Origin: Rhizobium sp.
Lineage (GTDB): Bacteria; Pseudomonadota; Alphaproteobacteria; Rhizobiales; Rhizobiaceae
Direction: 5' to 3'
DNA: 41,931 nt
Assembly (NCBI GenBank): GCA_003501385.1
Contig: DNPN01000022.1
Coordinates: 1-41,931 of the forward strand
The position numbers were made by a program, and so were the translations under genes. Below the pieces are notes generated by a model, which was given only the letters and a program-made list of their open reading frames with translations, ran no database searches and had not been told where the DNA came from. Below, piece by piece: positions 33,648 to 41,799 of this stretch (the first letter of the stretch is position 1; each line of letters begins with the position of its first letter).

Positions 33648-34004
33648 TTACGGGGCCAAAACCCAATTCGTTTGGTTTCGCTGGTTTTGGAACGCGACGG
33701 CAGCCTGCATACAGGCGGTGAAGTCGCGGCTCGGCTGGTCGATAAAGCCTTCAAAAGTGATTGTCGCGACGCTCTTCTTGGGGTGTTCATATTGCCATTT
33801 GAATCCCCTTGATACCTGTAGGGTTGGGATGTTGTTGTTATTGACAAGAAACACTAGGTGGACCTCAAAATTCAATATCGTTCCGGGGTCCTGCTGTGGC
33901 GAATCATACAAAATAGGAAGGCCATTTGTTGCGGTTGCAATGGCGACTAGCCGATCGCTGAATGCAACTTGAAAGTCTTGTGGTGTGGTGATATATGTAT
34001 TCAA
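33648..34004 (-). CDS. Hypothetical protein, 118 residues
   Basis: No signal peptide or membrane segment. Asn/Gln-rich with beta-type stretches (ILNFEVHLVFLVNNNNIPTLQV and VATITFEGFI). Reads as a small cytosolic beta protein and lies last in the minus-strand series below the AraC regulator. No family recognised. A shared style (asparagine-rich, acidic, aromatic) with the neighbouring proteins suggests the same system. Confidence 0.5.
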   Translation of the reverse strand: MNTYITTPQDFQVAFSDRLVAIATATNGLPILYDSPQQDPGTILNFEVHLVFLVNNNNIPTLQVSRGFKWQYEHPKKSVATITFEGFIDQPSRDFTACMQAAVAFQNQRNQTNWVLAP

Positions 34005-34160
34005 ATGTCCATTATCGATATAATATAGTATTGTTTTTTGAATGTTTTCGTTATATTTTAATAAGTCAACTAAAAAACTTTGATAATTTTCATCAAGGCT
34101 GTCGATATAGTAAATCGTATTTGCTTGTTCTCTGTAGAGATTATCAACAAACCATCCTTT

Positions 34161-34373
34161 TTATTCTTGGAGTGTGTTTGTTTTTATATCGTCTTGAGGT
34201 GTCTGCCAGCCGAGGGCACCCGCAACATTCTGCGGAACCTGTCCATTGATCTCCACTTGGCAAATTTGGACAAGTGCATAGCTCGTAAAGTGGTTCGGGA
34301 ATTCATTCAAATCTGGCAGTGCTGCGAAGCGCCCGCCTGGGTGATCCTCATCAGTAATTTTCAGAACACGCAT
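34161..34373 (-). CDS. Small hypothetical protein, 70 residues
   Basis: MRVLKITDEDHPGGRFAALP onward; one cysteine, no signal or membrane segment. It lies 53 bp below the RhiA-like gene copy at 34427. The opening resembles a modified-peptide or small adaptor protein only vaguely, so no function is given. AT-rich flanks (34005-34160) hold nothing else. Confidence 0.45.
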   Translation of the reverse strand: MRVLKITDEDHPGGRFAALPDLNEFPNHFTSYALVQICQVEINGQVPQNVAGALGWQTPQDDIKTNTLQE

Positions 34374-34426
34374 TTTTCAATCCTCTTGTTTGGTGCGATC
34401 TGGTTTCTCGACGGCAGTTTTCCGTC

Positions 34427-35068
34427 TTAAAACCCGGATGAACTGAAATTCTGGGCTGCGGCCCGGTTGAGCACATTCTGGGGGCTCATCACCACGGTTT
34501 GCTCAGGAAAGATCGGGCTGAAATCAACTTTCAAGAAGTTTGTGAGGCTTTCCACGTTGATGGTTTCGCCTGGCACATAGTCACCGAACACCACCCAGTA
34601 TCTGTCGGTGTGGGGGATGAATGTTGTGGTGATATTGGCGTTGAAATTGACTGTGTAAATTGGCCTGTTGCCCATCGCGATGCCGAGGTTGATGGGAAAC
34701 TGAAAATTCGCATTCAGCTGCCGAATAGTCATGGTGCCTTGAGGACCGCCAGGTTCAAGATTTTGGAACGTCGGTGCGCCATAGGGATCGGAAGTGAAGT
34801 CAATAATATTTTCCCGGCTGGGATCGGCTGGCGCGAACTGGCTTGCATTAAACACGGTGCGTCCGCCAAAGGTGCCGCGCTCACCCCAGACGAAGCTGAG
34901 ATCGGTGGACCAACCAAAGGTGATTTGCGTGCCGGGTGCCGCTGGACGAGCGAGCCATGCAACGCTGGACAGGTGCTGCGTTTTTTGAGATTGCGGCGGC
35001 ACATGGTAGATTGCAAAGCTGCCGCTTAATTGTGAATTGTTGATACAGGTCAGCCGATAATTGGGCAT
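34427..35068 (-). CDS. RhiA-like beta-rich protein, third divergent paralogue
   Basis: About 213 residues, no signal peptide. It shares the layout of the proteins at 35226 and 37062: YRLTCINNSQLSGSFAIYHV, SSVAWLARPAAPGTQITFGW, DLSFVWGERG, FNASQFAPADP, GIAMGNRPIYTV, YWVVFGDYVPGETINVESLT. Identity is clearly lower (roughly 35-40% by eye). The start at 35068 is set by AGGAG 7 bases upstream; an ATG at 35074 lies too close to it. The upstream 36-codon extension looks untranslated. Function unknown. Confidence 0.7.
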   Translation of the reverse strand: MPNYRLTCINNSQLSGSFAIYHVPPQSQKTQHLSSVAWLARPAAPGTQITFGWSTDLSFVWGERGTFGGRTVFNASQFAPADPSRENIIDFTSDPYGAPTFQNLEPGGPQGTMTIRQLNANFQFPINLGIAMGNRPIYTVNFNANITTTFIPHTDRYWVVFGDYVPGETINVESLTNFLKVDFSPIFPEQTVVMSPQNVLNRAAAQNFSSSGF

Positions 35069-35225
35069 GGTCATCTCCTGTCTGGCGACGGTGCGATACA
35101 GCCCGAAACGGACATCTGATCGCCATGGCTTTGAAAAATATAGATAATTTAACCGGGCCCGAGTTGAGCCCAAGGCTTGCAACCGGGTGAGAGGTGGACG
35201 GCCGCTGATGCGGCCGCCCCTAAAG

Positions 35226-35834
35226 TCAGGAAACGGTGATCAGGTTATCAAGGCCGAGAATGGCTGAGCGCGATGTCTGAGCACCGCCATAGGTCACTTC
35301 CACAGCGCCCGTGACATCTTCAATGTCCATGACATCGCCGGTTTGGTAATTACCGAACACCACCCAGTAGTTTGGATGCGGCGTGAACACGGCGGTCATG
35401 TTGGATGCGGCCTGGATGGCGAATGTGCCCGACCCGGACATGCCAACACCGACCGACGTTTGGTTGGGGGTAACATTGGCCAACTGCTGGATTGTCAGCG
35501 AACCCACGGCACCGTTGGCGCTGGGGTTGACAAAGGTTGTCGCTCCCCATTTATCCCGTGTCAGCTGCACCATGTTTTTGCCATAGGGATCAGCTGGGAG
35601 AACCTGTGAGGCGTCGAAGGTGATGCCCGGTTTCAACTCACCCGTTTCAGACCAGACGAAGCTGTAGTCGAGGCCCCAGGTGAACTTGACCTGCGAACCC
35701 GGCGCTGCCGGACGGGCAAACCATGCCAGCGAGAAGACATTGCCGGGCGTTGGGGTCGGTGGGGCCTTTTGAAAGATAGCGAAACTGCCGGAAGTATCAG
35801 AATTGTTGACGCAGGTCAGAGAATAAGTTGTCAT
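35226..35834 (-). CDS. RhiA-like beta-rich protein A, copy 1
   Basis: 202 residues, no signal peptide or membrane segment, few charges, rich in Thr/Val/Asn/Trp; it should be a soluble cytosolic beta-sandwich. Conserved with its copy at 37062 (168 of 202 identical by hand count). The pattern NNSxxSGSFAIFQ...NVFSLAWFARPAAPG...DYSFVWSETG...YWVVFGNYQTGD reminds me of proteins annotated RhiA, abundant in rhizosphere-grown Rhizobium leguminosarum, but I cannot verify this. AGGG lies 7 bases before ATG. A conserved intergenic hairpin precedes it. Confidence 0.72.
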   Translation of the reverse strand: MTTYSLTCVNNSDTSGSFAIFQKAPPTPTPGNVFSLAWFARPAAPGSQVKFTWGLDYSFVWSETGELKPGITFDASQVLPADPYGKNMVQLTRDKWGATTFVNPSANGAVGSLTIQQLANVTPNQTSVGVGMSGSGTFAIQAASNMTAVFTPHPNYWVVFGNYQTGDVMDIEDVTGAVEVTYGGAQTSRSAILGLDNLITVS

Positions 35835-35878
35835 AATATTACCCTTTATAATGTGAGGAGGATTCCTCGGCTTAAGGT

Positions 35879-35915
35879 GGGGTTGGTACTGTAAGCGAAA
35901 ACCAGTACCGACCCC
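35879..35915 (-). other. Conserved intergenic hairpin before gene A, copy 1
   Basis: GGGGTTGGTA (35879-35888) pairs with TACCGACCCC (35906-35915). The same hairpin at the other gene copy (37715-37752) has GAGG/CCTC where this has GGGG/CCCC, a compensated base-pair change. This indicates selection for structure, perhaps mRNA processing between genes B and A. Confidence 0.5.
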
Positions 35916-36069
35916 GTGGTCTCCCTCCCCGACCCGGTTGGGGGGGGACTTGGCAGGTGAGGAGGGATGGGATGGTCCGGCCGATTTTCTCTGCCGGACA
36001 AACGAAGTCGCAGGTCTCCAGCGTCAGCGGATTTCAGTGCCGCGACGGATCTGTTGCTGCTGAAAGAAA

Positions 36070-36705
36070 TTAGTCGTTTTGTACAATAAGATTGTCAGGA
36101 CCAATCGTGATCGTGGCGCTGGTTTGTCCTGCCGCAAAGGTCACGACCGTGGGTATGCTGGTGTCAGTTTCTTCTGCCGCAGGCCATACGAAAGGGCTGC
36201 CGAAGGTGACCGTAACTTGCTGTGAAAGGTCCGGCTCCAGTGTCAAGGAAGACAGAGAGGCGGGAACAGCCACAAGAATGGGAGCCGGGCCAACAACAAG
36301 GCCAATTTGGCTATGGATCGGGATTGGTGCCGTGAACGCCACGGTAATGATATCCGCCGTGCCACCATCGGATATAGCAATGGCAAATGTACTGTTTGGA
36401 TAGCTGACTGTGGCGGTTTGACCAAGACGGATCGGGGTCTGTTCGGCTTTGCTCAGGATCTGGCCGTTTGTGACGGCGAGGATCGAAAGCGCGTCACTTC
36501 CGCTTGCCCAGCTTATCGCTGTGTTTGAGCCGTCGTGCAATGTTGGCTCCGAAACGAGTGCGGTTTGTGTTTGCTGCGCGGCGGGCAGATTTTTCAGCAA
36601 AGGTGGATAGACGTTGAAATATTGCAACCCTGGAACACTCGAGTTGTTTGTGGCTGTTAGCGTCAGGCTTGTTGCATTGCTGCTTTGTGCATTCGGATCT
36701 GACAT
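36070..36705 (-). CDS. Beta-rich protein B, intact copy
   Basis: 211 residues starting MSDPNAQSSNAT. An N-terminal LTLTATNNSSVPGLQYFNVYPPLL parallels the opening of protein A (LTCVNNSDTSGSFAIFQKAP), and AISWASGSDALSI parallels its FTWGLDYSFVW, so B and A may be distant homologues. The C-terminal half is Val/Thr/Ile-rich (VVTFAAGQTSATITIGPDN). No signal peptide. Upstream codons to 36750 are not family-like and are left out. A degraded second copy lies at 37808. Confidence 0.68.
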   Translation of the reverse strand: MSDPNAQSSNATSLTLTATNNSSVPGLQYFNVYPPLLKNLPAAQQTQTALVSEPTLHDGSNTAISWASGSDALSILAVTNGQILSKAEQTPIRLGQTATVSYPNSTFAIAISDGGTADIITVAFTAPIPIHSQIGLVVGPAPILVAVPASLSSLTLEPDLSQQVTVTFGSPFVWPAAEETDTSIPTVVTFAAGQTSATITIGPDNLIVQND

Positions 36706-36869
36706 TTTCTCTGCCCTTGTTATCGACTTTGTCTGAATGATTTCAATCAAGTGATGTTTTTTTCTTTCGCGCTATTCATGATTGCAATCTATGTTTGATG
36801 TCTGAATTTGTCATTGTCTCACCGTCCCAAAAAACCGGACCAGCGTTGCAGCCATTGGCGCGGGGTTGG

Positions 36870-37003
36870 AATCGGACGTGAAAAGCCAACCCACCAAGGT
36901 TTTGGTGGTTGCACCTTCATTTTTTTATATCAATGGTAAGTGCGCCGCCTTGGCTTGTGGCACTGCGCGCTGTGCAAGGCCAAAGTGCATTTTGAAGAGC
37001 CGT
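36870..37003 (-). pseudogene. Fossil 3' end of the AraC regulator gene
   Basis: Very similar to 38223-38361, the last 46 codons of the intact AraC gene, but with a 7-bp deletion and no stop at the matching place. Similarity continues into the downstream flank (36829-36870, like 38171-38222) and ends abruptly at 37003. It marks the junction of a tandem duplication. Confidence 0.75.
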
Positions 37004-37061
37004 GCAAGCGGAGTTGATGCCAATTGCATCCAACTTCGTGCGCGGCCGTCTGTTCGTTAGA

Positions 37062-37670
37062 TCAGGAAACGCTGATGATGTTATCAGCGTCGAGAACGGC
37101 TGTGCGCGATGTCTGTGCGCCGTCATAGGTCACTTCTACAGCGCCTGTCACATCTTCGACGTCTATGACATCGCCGGTTTTGTAGTTGCCGAACATCACC
37201 CAGTAATTTGGATACGGCGTGAACACGGCGGTTACATTGGGGGCTGCCTGGACAGCGAATGTGCCAGAGCCGGACATGCCAATGCCGACAGACGTGGTAT
37301 TGGGAGTAACATTGGCCAGCTGCTGGATTCTCAGCGATCCCGTGGCTTCATCGGCACTGGGGTTGACAAAAGTTGTCGCTCCCCATTGATCCTTCGTTAG
37401 CTGAACCATGTTTTGGCCATAGGGATCCGCTGGCAGAACCTGCGATGCGTCGAAGGTGATACCTGGCGTTAACGCACCTGTTTCAGACCAAACGAAGTTG
37501 TAGTCGAGGCCCCAGGCGAATTTGACCTGCGAACCGGGTGCCGCCGGACGGGTAATCCATGCCAGTGAGAAGACATTGCCTGGTGTGGTCGTAGGCGGGG
37601 CTTTTTGGAAGATGGTGAAACTGCCGGAAATATCCGAATTGTTGACGCAAGTCAGAGAGTAATTTGTCAT
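37062..37670 (-). CDS. RhiA-like beta-rich protein A, copy 2
   Basis: 202 residues, about 83% identical to the protein at 35226 with differences scattered along the length and mostly conservative (Val/Ile, Lys/Gln, Ser/Thr), so both copies look to have been kept under selection. The start at 37670 is aligned with copy 1; an extra ATG lies one codon upstream. AAAGGA provides the ribosome site. Product of the tandem duplication that also copied gene B and the araC 3' end. Confidence 0.72.
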   Translation of the reverse strand: MTNYSLTCVNNSDISGSFTIFQKAPPTTTPGNVFSLAWITRPAAPGSQVKFAWGLDYNFVWSETGALTPGITFDASQVLPADPYGQNMVQLTKDQWGATTFVNPSADEATGSLRIQQLANVTPNTTSVGIGMSGSGTFAVQAAPNVTAVFTPYPNYWVMFGNYKTGDVIDVEDVTGAVEVTYDGAQTSRTAVLDADNIISVS

Positions 37671-37714
37671 CATATTGTCCTTTATCGTGTGAGGAGGATT
37701 CCTCGGTTTAAGGT

Positions 37715-37752
37715 GAGGTCGGTATTGTAAAGTGAAGGTCAGTACCGACCTC
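37715..37752 (-). other. Conserved intergenic hairpin before gene A, copy 2
   Basis: GAGGTCGGTA (37715-37724) pairs perfectly with TACCGACCTC (37743-37752), an 18-nt loop. Counterpart of 35879-35915, with one compensated pair. A second small palindrome, GAGGATTCCTC, lies next to it (37694-37704) and is shared by both copies. Confidence 0.5.
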
Positions 37753-37807
37753 CAGCGTCAGTAAACGTGAGTGTCACGATGGTTCTGTTGGTGCCGCCGA
37801 AAGAAAT

Positions 37808-38057
37808 TAGTGATTTTGTACAACCATATTGTCAGGACCAATTGCGATATTGGCGCTGGTTTGACCTGCTGCGAATGTCATGACCAAGGGTATAGTGGCG
37901 TAGGTTTCTTCCTCCGTCGGCCATTGGAAAGGTGTGCCGAACGTGACCGACACTTGCTGTGAAAGGTCCGGCTCCAGTTGTTTGTGGCTGTTAGCGTCAG
38001 GCTTGTTGCATTTGCCTCGCCTGTTGCATTGCTGCTTTGCGCATTCGGATCTGACAT
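37808..38057 (-). pseudogene. Beta-rich protein B, copy destroyed by internal deletion
   Basis: The first 30 codons (MSDPNAQSSNATGEANATSL, then TLTATNN) match gene B with an extra 18-bp GEANAT duplication. The sequence then jumps within CAACT|GGAGCC to the last 56 codons (EPDLSQQVSVTFG... to the stop at 37808). About 404 bp are missing, and the total of 250 bp is out of frame, so translation gives nonsense (NWSRTFHSKC). The 3' remnant still reads well in its own frame, so decay is recent. Confidence 0.8.
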
Positions 38058-38222
38058 TTTCTCTGCCCTTGTTATTCGGTTTGGCTGAATTATCATCGGC
38101 CTGATAAGGTATCTATCTTTTATGCTCTTTATAATTGCAATATATGTTTGATTTCTGAATTTGGTGTTACTCCAATGCCAAAAAACCGGATCAGCGTAGC
38201 AGCCATTGGCGTGGGCTTGGAA

Positions 38223-39281
38223 TCAGAGGCGAAGAAGCCAATCCACCAAGGTCTCGGTGGTTGCACCTTCATTTTTTATATCAATGGTAAGTGCACCGCC
38301 CCGGCTTGTGGCACTGCGCGCTGCACGCGGGGTGAGGCCAAAGTGCTTTTTGAAGAGCCGTCCGAAATGGGCTTCGTCGGCAAAGCCCAGCTCATAGGCA
38401 ATATCGCCGATGCTGCGATGGCGTTGGCCAGGGTCGCGCAGCACATGCAAGCTACGATGCAGGCGACGTTTGCGGATATAGGTTTCGACGCCGCCGGCAT
38501 TTTCAAACACGCGGAACAACTGGCTGCGGGACACGCCGGTTTCCTCGGCGAGAAGCGCGGGCGTCAGGAGCGGGCGGTGGAGATTGTTTTCAATATGGGT
38601 GCGTATTCGCGTCGATAGGTTTGATTTCGGAGCAGTGGGTGTCGCGGGTTCGTAACCTGACCCAAGGCAAGATATGATAAGATCAGGCAATAAACCTGCA
38701 GTGTTCAGCGCGTCGTTTGCAGACATCTCTGGTGCGATATCGATCAGACTGGTGAGAACCCCTCGCACGAACATCGCAGCAGGACTTTTGCCGTTGAAGA
38801 TCCGCATGTCATTCGGGCCAATTGGGGTGATCCATTCCCGTAGGTTGACTCGCGGCATAAACAGATGCAGTGCGTGGCATTTCTTGATGGAAAACCTGGC
38901 TTGAGTGGAGAGATCGGTCATGATCACATCTCCGGCTTTGCATCCTATCGGTTTTCCCTGCTGTAGGGCGCGGATTTCTCCGTTGAGCAGGCAAGTGATC
39001 ACGATGTGATCAAGATCATCCATTGTAATCTGTGGCTTATCTCTGCCAAAGCGTGTGTTTTCCACGCTGCTCTCGCAGATAATGCTTGGCCCCAATTGAT
39101 AAGCATCTAATGAGCTGGAGAACGTCGCTGTGGTGCCGCGAATGCGGCGACAGTCAAACATGGGCGCTATGGCTGCGCGCCAGACGTCAGCTGGATCTGT
39201 AGCAACCTGATCTTGTTGGCAATGAAGATGTCGAATTGCTTTTTGACTATCGAACGTTTGAAATATGCTGGAATTTTTCAC
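38223..39281 (-). CDS. AraC-family transcriptional regulator
   Basis: 352 residues. The N-terminal 220 residues form a ligand-binding/dimerisation region of the AraC-binding-like type (ITCLLNGEIRALQQGK, GDVIMTDLSTQARFSIK). The C-terminal AraC domain has two helix-turn-helix units: LTPALLAEETGVSRSQLFRVFE and RSIGDIAYELGFADEAHFGRLFKKHFGLTPRAAR, followed by a tail of about 28 residues. It is the first gene above the B-A pairs on the same strand and probably controls them. Its 3' end is duplicated at 36870. Confidence 0.88.
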   Translation of the reverse strand: MKNSSIFQTFDSQKAIRHLHCQQDQVATDPADVWRAAIAPMFDCRRIRGTTATFSSSLDAYQLGPSIICESSVENTRFGRDKPQITMDDLDHIVITCLLNGEIRALQQGKPIGCKAGDVIMTDLSTQARFSIKKCHALHLFMPRVNLREWITPIGPNDMRIFNGKSPAAMFVRGVLTSLIDIAPEMSANDALNTAGLLPDLIISCLGSGYEPATPTAPKSNLSTRIRTHIENNLHRPLLTPALLAEETGVSRSQLFRVFENAGGVETYIRKRRLHRSLHVLRDPGQRHRSIGDIAYELGFADEAHFGRLFKKHFGLTPRAARSATSRGGALTIDIKNEGATTETLVDWLLRL

Positions 39282-39583
39282 AAAAAAACCTCGTAAGATT
39301 GATCTGCGAATAGAAATTCATCCCTAGATTGTAATTTTGCATGCGCGTGTAAACAATTTTACCGTGTATATTTAATTATTGTGCAATTTTATGGCTGATG
39401 TTGATGCGCCCTTTTCTGCTGTAGACAGCAGCCGTTATTGACATCTTGATTGGATTTCATGCTGTTTGCTGACGACTTATGTGTTCCTCAAATGATGGTC
39501 TCCTGCCAATCTATTCGTTGGAAAATCAACAATGACGCGCTATCCATGATTGTCGAAGCATCACGGACATAAGGCATTGTAAG
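39282..39583. promoter_or_regulatory. Divergent intergenic region, AraC/M20 peptidase
   Basis: 302 bp, AT-rich, between divergent genes; promoters for both are expected here. TGCATGCGCGTG near 39339 and CTGCTGTAGACAGCAG at 39417-39432 (stem CTGCTG/CAGCAG) are the only palindromic spots I see. No gene. Confidence 0.45.
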
Positions 39584-40966
39584 ATGGAACGAGATCATCT
39601 TCTGAAACAGGCATCAGACTATGCCTCGGGTGGGCAGTTGGCCCATGATCTGGCCCGTTTGGTGGCCCGTCGCTCGGTGAGCCAGTCGGAAGGCGTGCCG
39701 GAAGAACTGCAAGCCTATTTGCAGGAAAACATCCAGCCCTGGCTGTCTGATCTGGGTTTTGGCACCGAGATTTTTTCCAATCCGCGGGCGGGCGGTGCGC
39801 CGCTGTTGCTGGCCACTCGCCTTGAGGATGACAGCCTGCCAACGGTGCTGATCTATGGCCATGGCGATGTCTGCAATGGCGAGGCCCATCGGTGGCGTGA
39901 AGGGCTTGATCCCTTTATATTAACGGAGGAAGACGGCAAGCTTTATGGCCGTGGTACGGCCGATAACAAGATCCAGCATCTGATCAACATCAAAGCGCTG
40001 GAGCAGATCATCAAGGCGAAGGGCGCGCTTGGCTTCAACGTTAAGATCATTGTAGAAATGGCCGAGGAAACCGGCTCCTATGGCCTGCGGGAGTTTTTTA
40101 CGGCGCATAAAGGGGCCCTGCGCGCCGACGTGTTGATTGCCTCCGATGGGCCTAGACTTGCTGTGGATACGCCCACCATGTTCATGGGCTCACGCGGCGG
40201 TTTTGCTTTCAATCTGATTGTCAATTTGCGTGAAAGCGATCACCACTCCGGCAATTTCGGCGGCCTGTTGGCCGATCCGGCGATTATTCTGTCCCATGCC
40301 ATTGCCTCGATTGTCGATCATCGCGGCCAGATCCAGATTCCCGAATGGCTCCCCAACAGCCTCACGCCAGATATTCGCGCGGCATTGAAAAACCTGCCTC
40401 CCCGCAAGCATGATGCCGATTGGGGGCAAGCTGACCTGACGCCGTCTGAACGGGTTTTTGGCTGGAACTCCATGACGGTTCTGGCCATGGCGAATGGCAA
40501 TATCACAGCACCGCAAAATGCCATTTCAGGATCGGCCAAGGCCACCTGCCAGCTGCGCTTTGTGGTGGGCACCGATATGGACGGCATATTGCCCGCTCTG
40601 CGGCGACATCTCGATGCGAAGGGCTTCTCCATGGTGGCGGTGGAAGCCGCGCGCGGCGAATCCTTCCGGGCCACGCGCTTTTCTCCCGATCATCCATGGG
40701 TGAAATTTGTCGAGCAATCGATTGCCAAGACCAGTGGTAAGCAACCACATGTGCTGCCCAATCTGGCCGGGTCTTTGCCCAATGATGCCTTTACCGATAT
40801 TCTCGGCCTGCCAACGATTTGGGTGCCTCATTCTCACGCCGAATGCGGTCAGCATGGCCCCAATGAACACGCACTTGTTTCCATCGCCGAGGAGGGCATG
40901 CGGATCATGACCGGGCTTTTCCTCGATATTGGCGAGAGGGCTGACCTGCTGAAACAGATCGGTTGA
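39584..40966 (+). CDS. M20-family metallopeptidase (dipeptidase-like)
   Basis: 460 residues, cytosolic di-zinc peptidase or amidohydrolase. Metal and catalytic motifs: LIYGHGDVCNGEAHRW (first His), YGRGTADNKIQHL (bridging Asp), EMAEETGSYGL (catalytic and metal Glu), ASDGPRL (Asp), and HSHAECGQHGPNEH (C-terminal His). The lid domain begins near FNLIVNLRESDHHSG. Length and the GRGTADNK form fit the larger CNDP/ArgE-related M20 subgroup. A single-gene unit; substrate unknown. ATG with AAGG 9 bases upstream. Confidence 0.85.
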   Translation: MERDHLLKQASDYASGGQLAHDLARLVARRSVSQSEGVPEELQAYLQENIQPWLSDLGFGTEIFSNPRAGGAPLLLATRLEDDSLPTVLIYGHGDVCNGEAHRWREGLDPFILTEEDGKLYGRGTADNKIQHLINIKALEQIIKAKGALGFNVKIIVEMAEETGSYGLREFFTAHKGALRADVLIASDGPRLAVDTPTMFMGSRGGFAFNLIVNLRESDHHSGNFGGLLADPAIILSHAIASIVDHRGQIQIPEWLPNSLTPDIRAALKNLPPRKHDADWGQADLTPSERVFGWNSMTVLAMANGNITAPQNAISGSAKATCQLRFVVGTDMDGILPALRRHLDAKGFSMVAVEAARGESFRATRFSPDHPWVKFVEQSIAKTSGKQPHVLPNLAGSLPNDAFTDILGLPTIWVPHSHAECGQHGPNEHALVSIAEEGMRIMTGLFLDIGERADLLKQIG

Positions 40967-40973
40967 TGGTCAA

Positions 40974-41011
40974 GCCAAGGCTGCGGGCGAGGTTTCGCCC
41001 GCAGCCTTGGC
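40974..41011 (+). terminator. Strong hairpin after the M20 peptidase gene
   Basis: A perfect 17-bp GC-rich stem (40974-40990 with 40995-41011) and a 4-nt loop, 8 bp past the stop codon. No T-run follows, so it may act as a protective 3' end or factor-assisted terminator. Confidence 0.55.
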
Positions 41012-41018
41012 CATCATG

Positions 41019-41122
41019 TTAGAGTTTGTCAGGGAAAAATGGACCCCGGTTTTCCCGAAAAAACAAACGAAAACAAAAGAATATAGAGTCTGCCTGGTTC
41101 AATCTGAACCTGACAGACTCTA
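41019..41122. repeat. Rhizobial intergenic repeat ending in the ribH terminator hairpin
   Basis: Begins TTAGAGTTTGTCAGGGAAAA, also present (inverted) at 1-23, continues with CCGGTTTTCCCGAAAA and ends in an 18-bp imperfect hairpin (41084-41101 with 41105-41122, two mismatches). Read on the minus strand, that hairpin starts at the ribH stop codon and is followed by TATATTCTTTTG, a usable terminator. Confidence 0.65.
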
Positions 41123-41596
41123 GATGGCGGATACCAACACCTTGGCGCGGGCTTCCAGAATGGCCTTGCAGGCTGATGCCGCTTCCTTGCCCTTCAGCAC
41201 GAAATGCTGCTTGAAGAAGGCAATATGGGCTTCGCTTTCCTGAAAGTTATGGGGTGTCAACACGGTGGAGAGGATCGGCGTGTCGGTGTCGAGCTGCACG
41301 CGCATCATGCCATCCAGCACGGTTGCGGCCACAAAATCATGGCGGTAGATGCCGCCATCGACCACGAAGGCTGAGCCGATAATGGCGCGGTATTGGCCAG
41401 TTCTGGCAAGTGTTTGGGCATGCAGCGGAATTTCCAGCGCGCCGGGAACATCGATGATCTCAACGTCGGAGGCCGAGCCGCCCAGAGACTGCCACTCATC
41501 GACAAAGGCGTTGACGCATTGGTCAACGATGTCTGCGTGCCAACGGGCGCGGATCACTGCAATTTTGTTGGTTTCAAGTCTTGGTGCAATCGTCAT
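41120..41596 (-). CDS. ribH: 6,7-dimethyl-8-ribityllumazine synthase, type II
   Basis: 158 residues, the length of the RibH2 class known in Brucella and rhizobia. It makes lumazine from 5-amino-6-ribitylaminouracil and dihydroxybutanone phosphate in riboflavin synthesis. Key pieces: RARWHADIVDQC (N-terminal), DVPGALEIPLHAQ, and the catalytic His in DGGIYRHDFVAATVLDGMM. The start MTIAPRLETNK (41596) is chosen over the upstream frame because the fold begins there and AAAGG precedes it. An FMN riboswitch upstream fits this role. Confidence 0.92.
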   Translation of the reverse strand: MTIAPRLETNKIAVIRARWHADIVDQCVNAFVDEWQSLGGSASDVEIIDVPGALEIPLHAQTLARTGQYRAIIGSAFVVDGGIYRHDFVAATVLDGMMRVQLDTDTPILSTVLTPHNFQESEAHIAFFKQHFVLKGKEAASACKAILEARAKVLVSAI

Positions 41597-41680
41597 TTTT
41601 CTGCCTTTCAAGGGTTGGGCCACGAAATATGTGGCCAAGACTGCCCTTGGGCGAACAGGCAAAATTCACCATTCATCTAC

Positions 41681-41785
41681 AGCGCCGTGCACCATATATG
41701 GCGCACTAAGGTTCTCTGTAGCCCTTTATATCTTCTGCATAATTTTCTCTTTAAGCCGATTTCGGTTTAAAGAATTATGCAGTAG
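41681..41785. repeat. Dispersed repeat, copy 2, within the ribH leader
   Basis: Matches 33536-33641. It carries the long hairpin CTGCATAATT/AATTATGCAG (41735-41744 and 41773-41782) and the CACCATATATGG palindrome. It lies between the riboswitch aptamer and the ribH start, a place usually occupied by the expression platform. Confidence 0.75.
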
Positions 41786-41799
41786 AATGGCGTCTTCTG

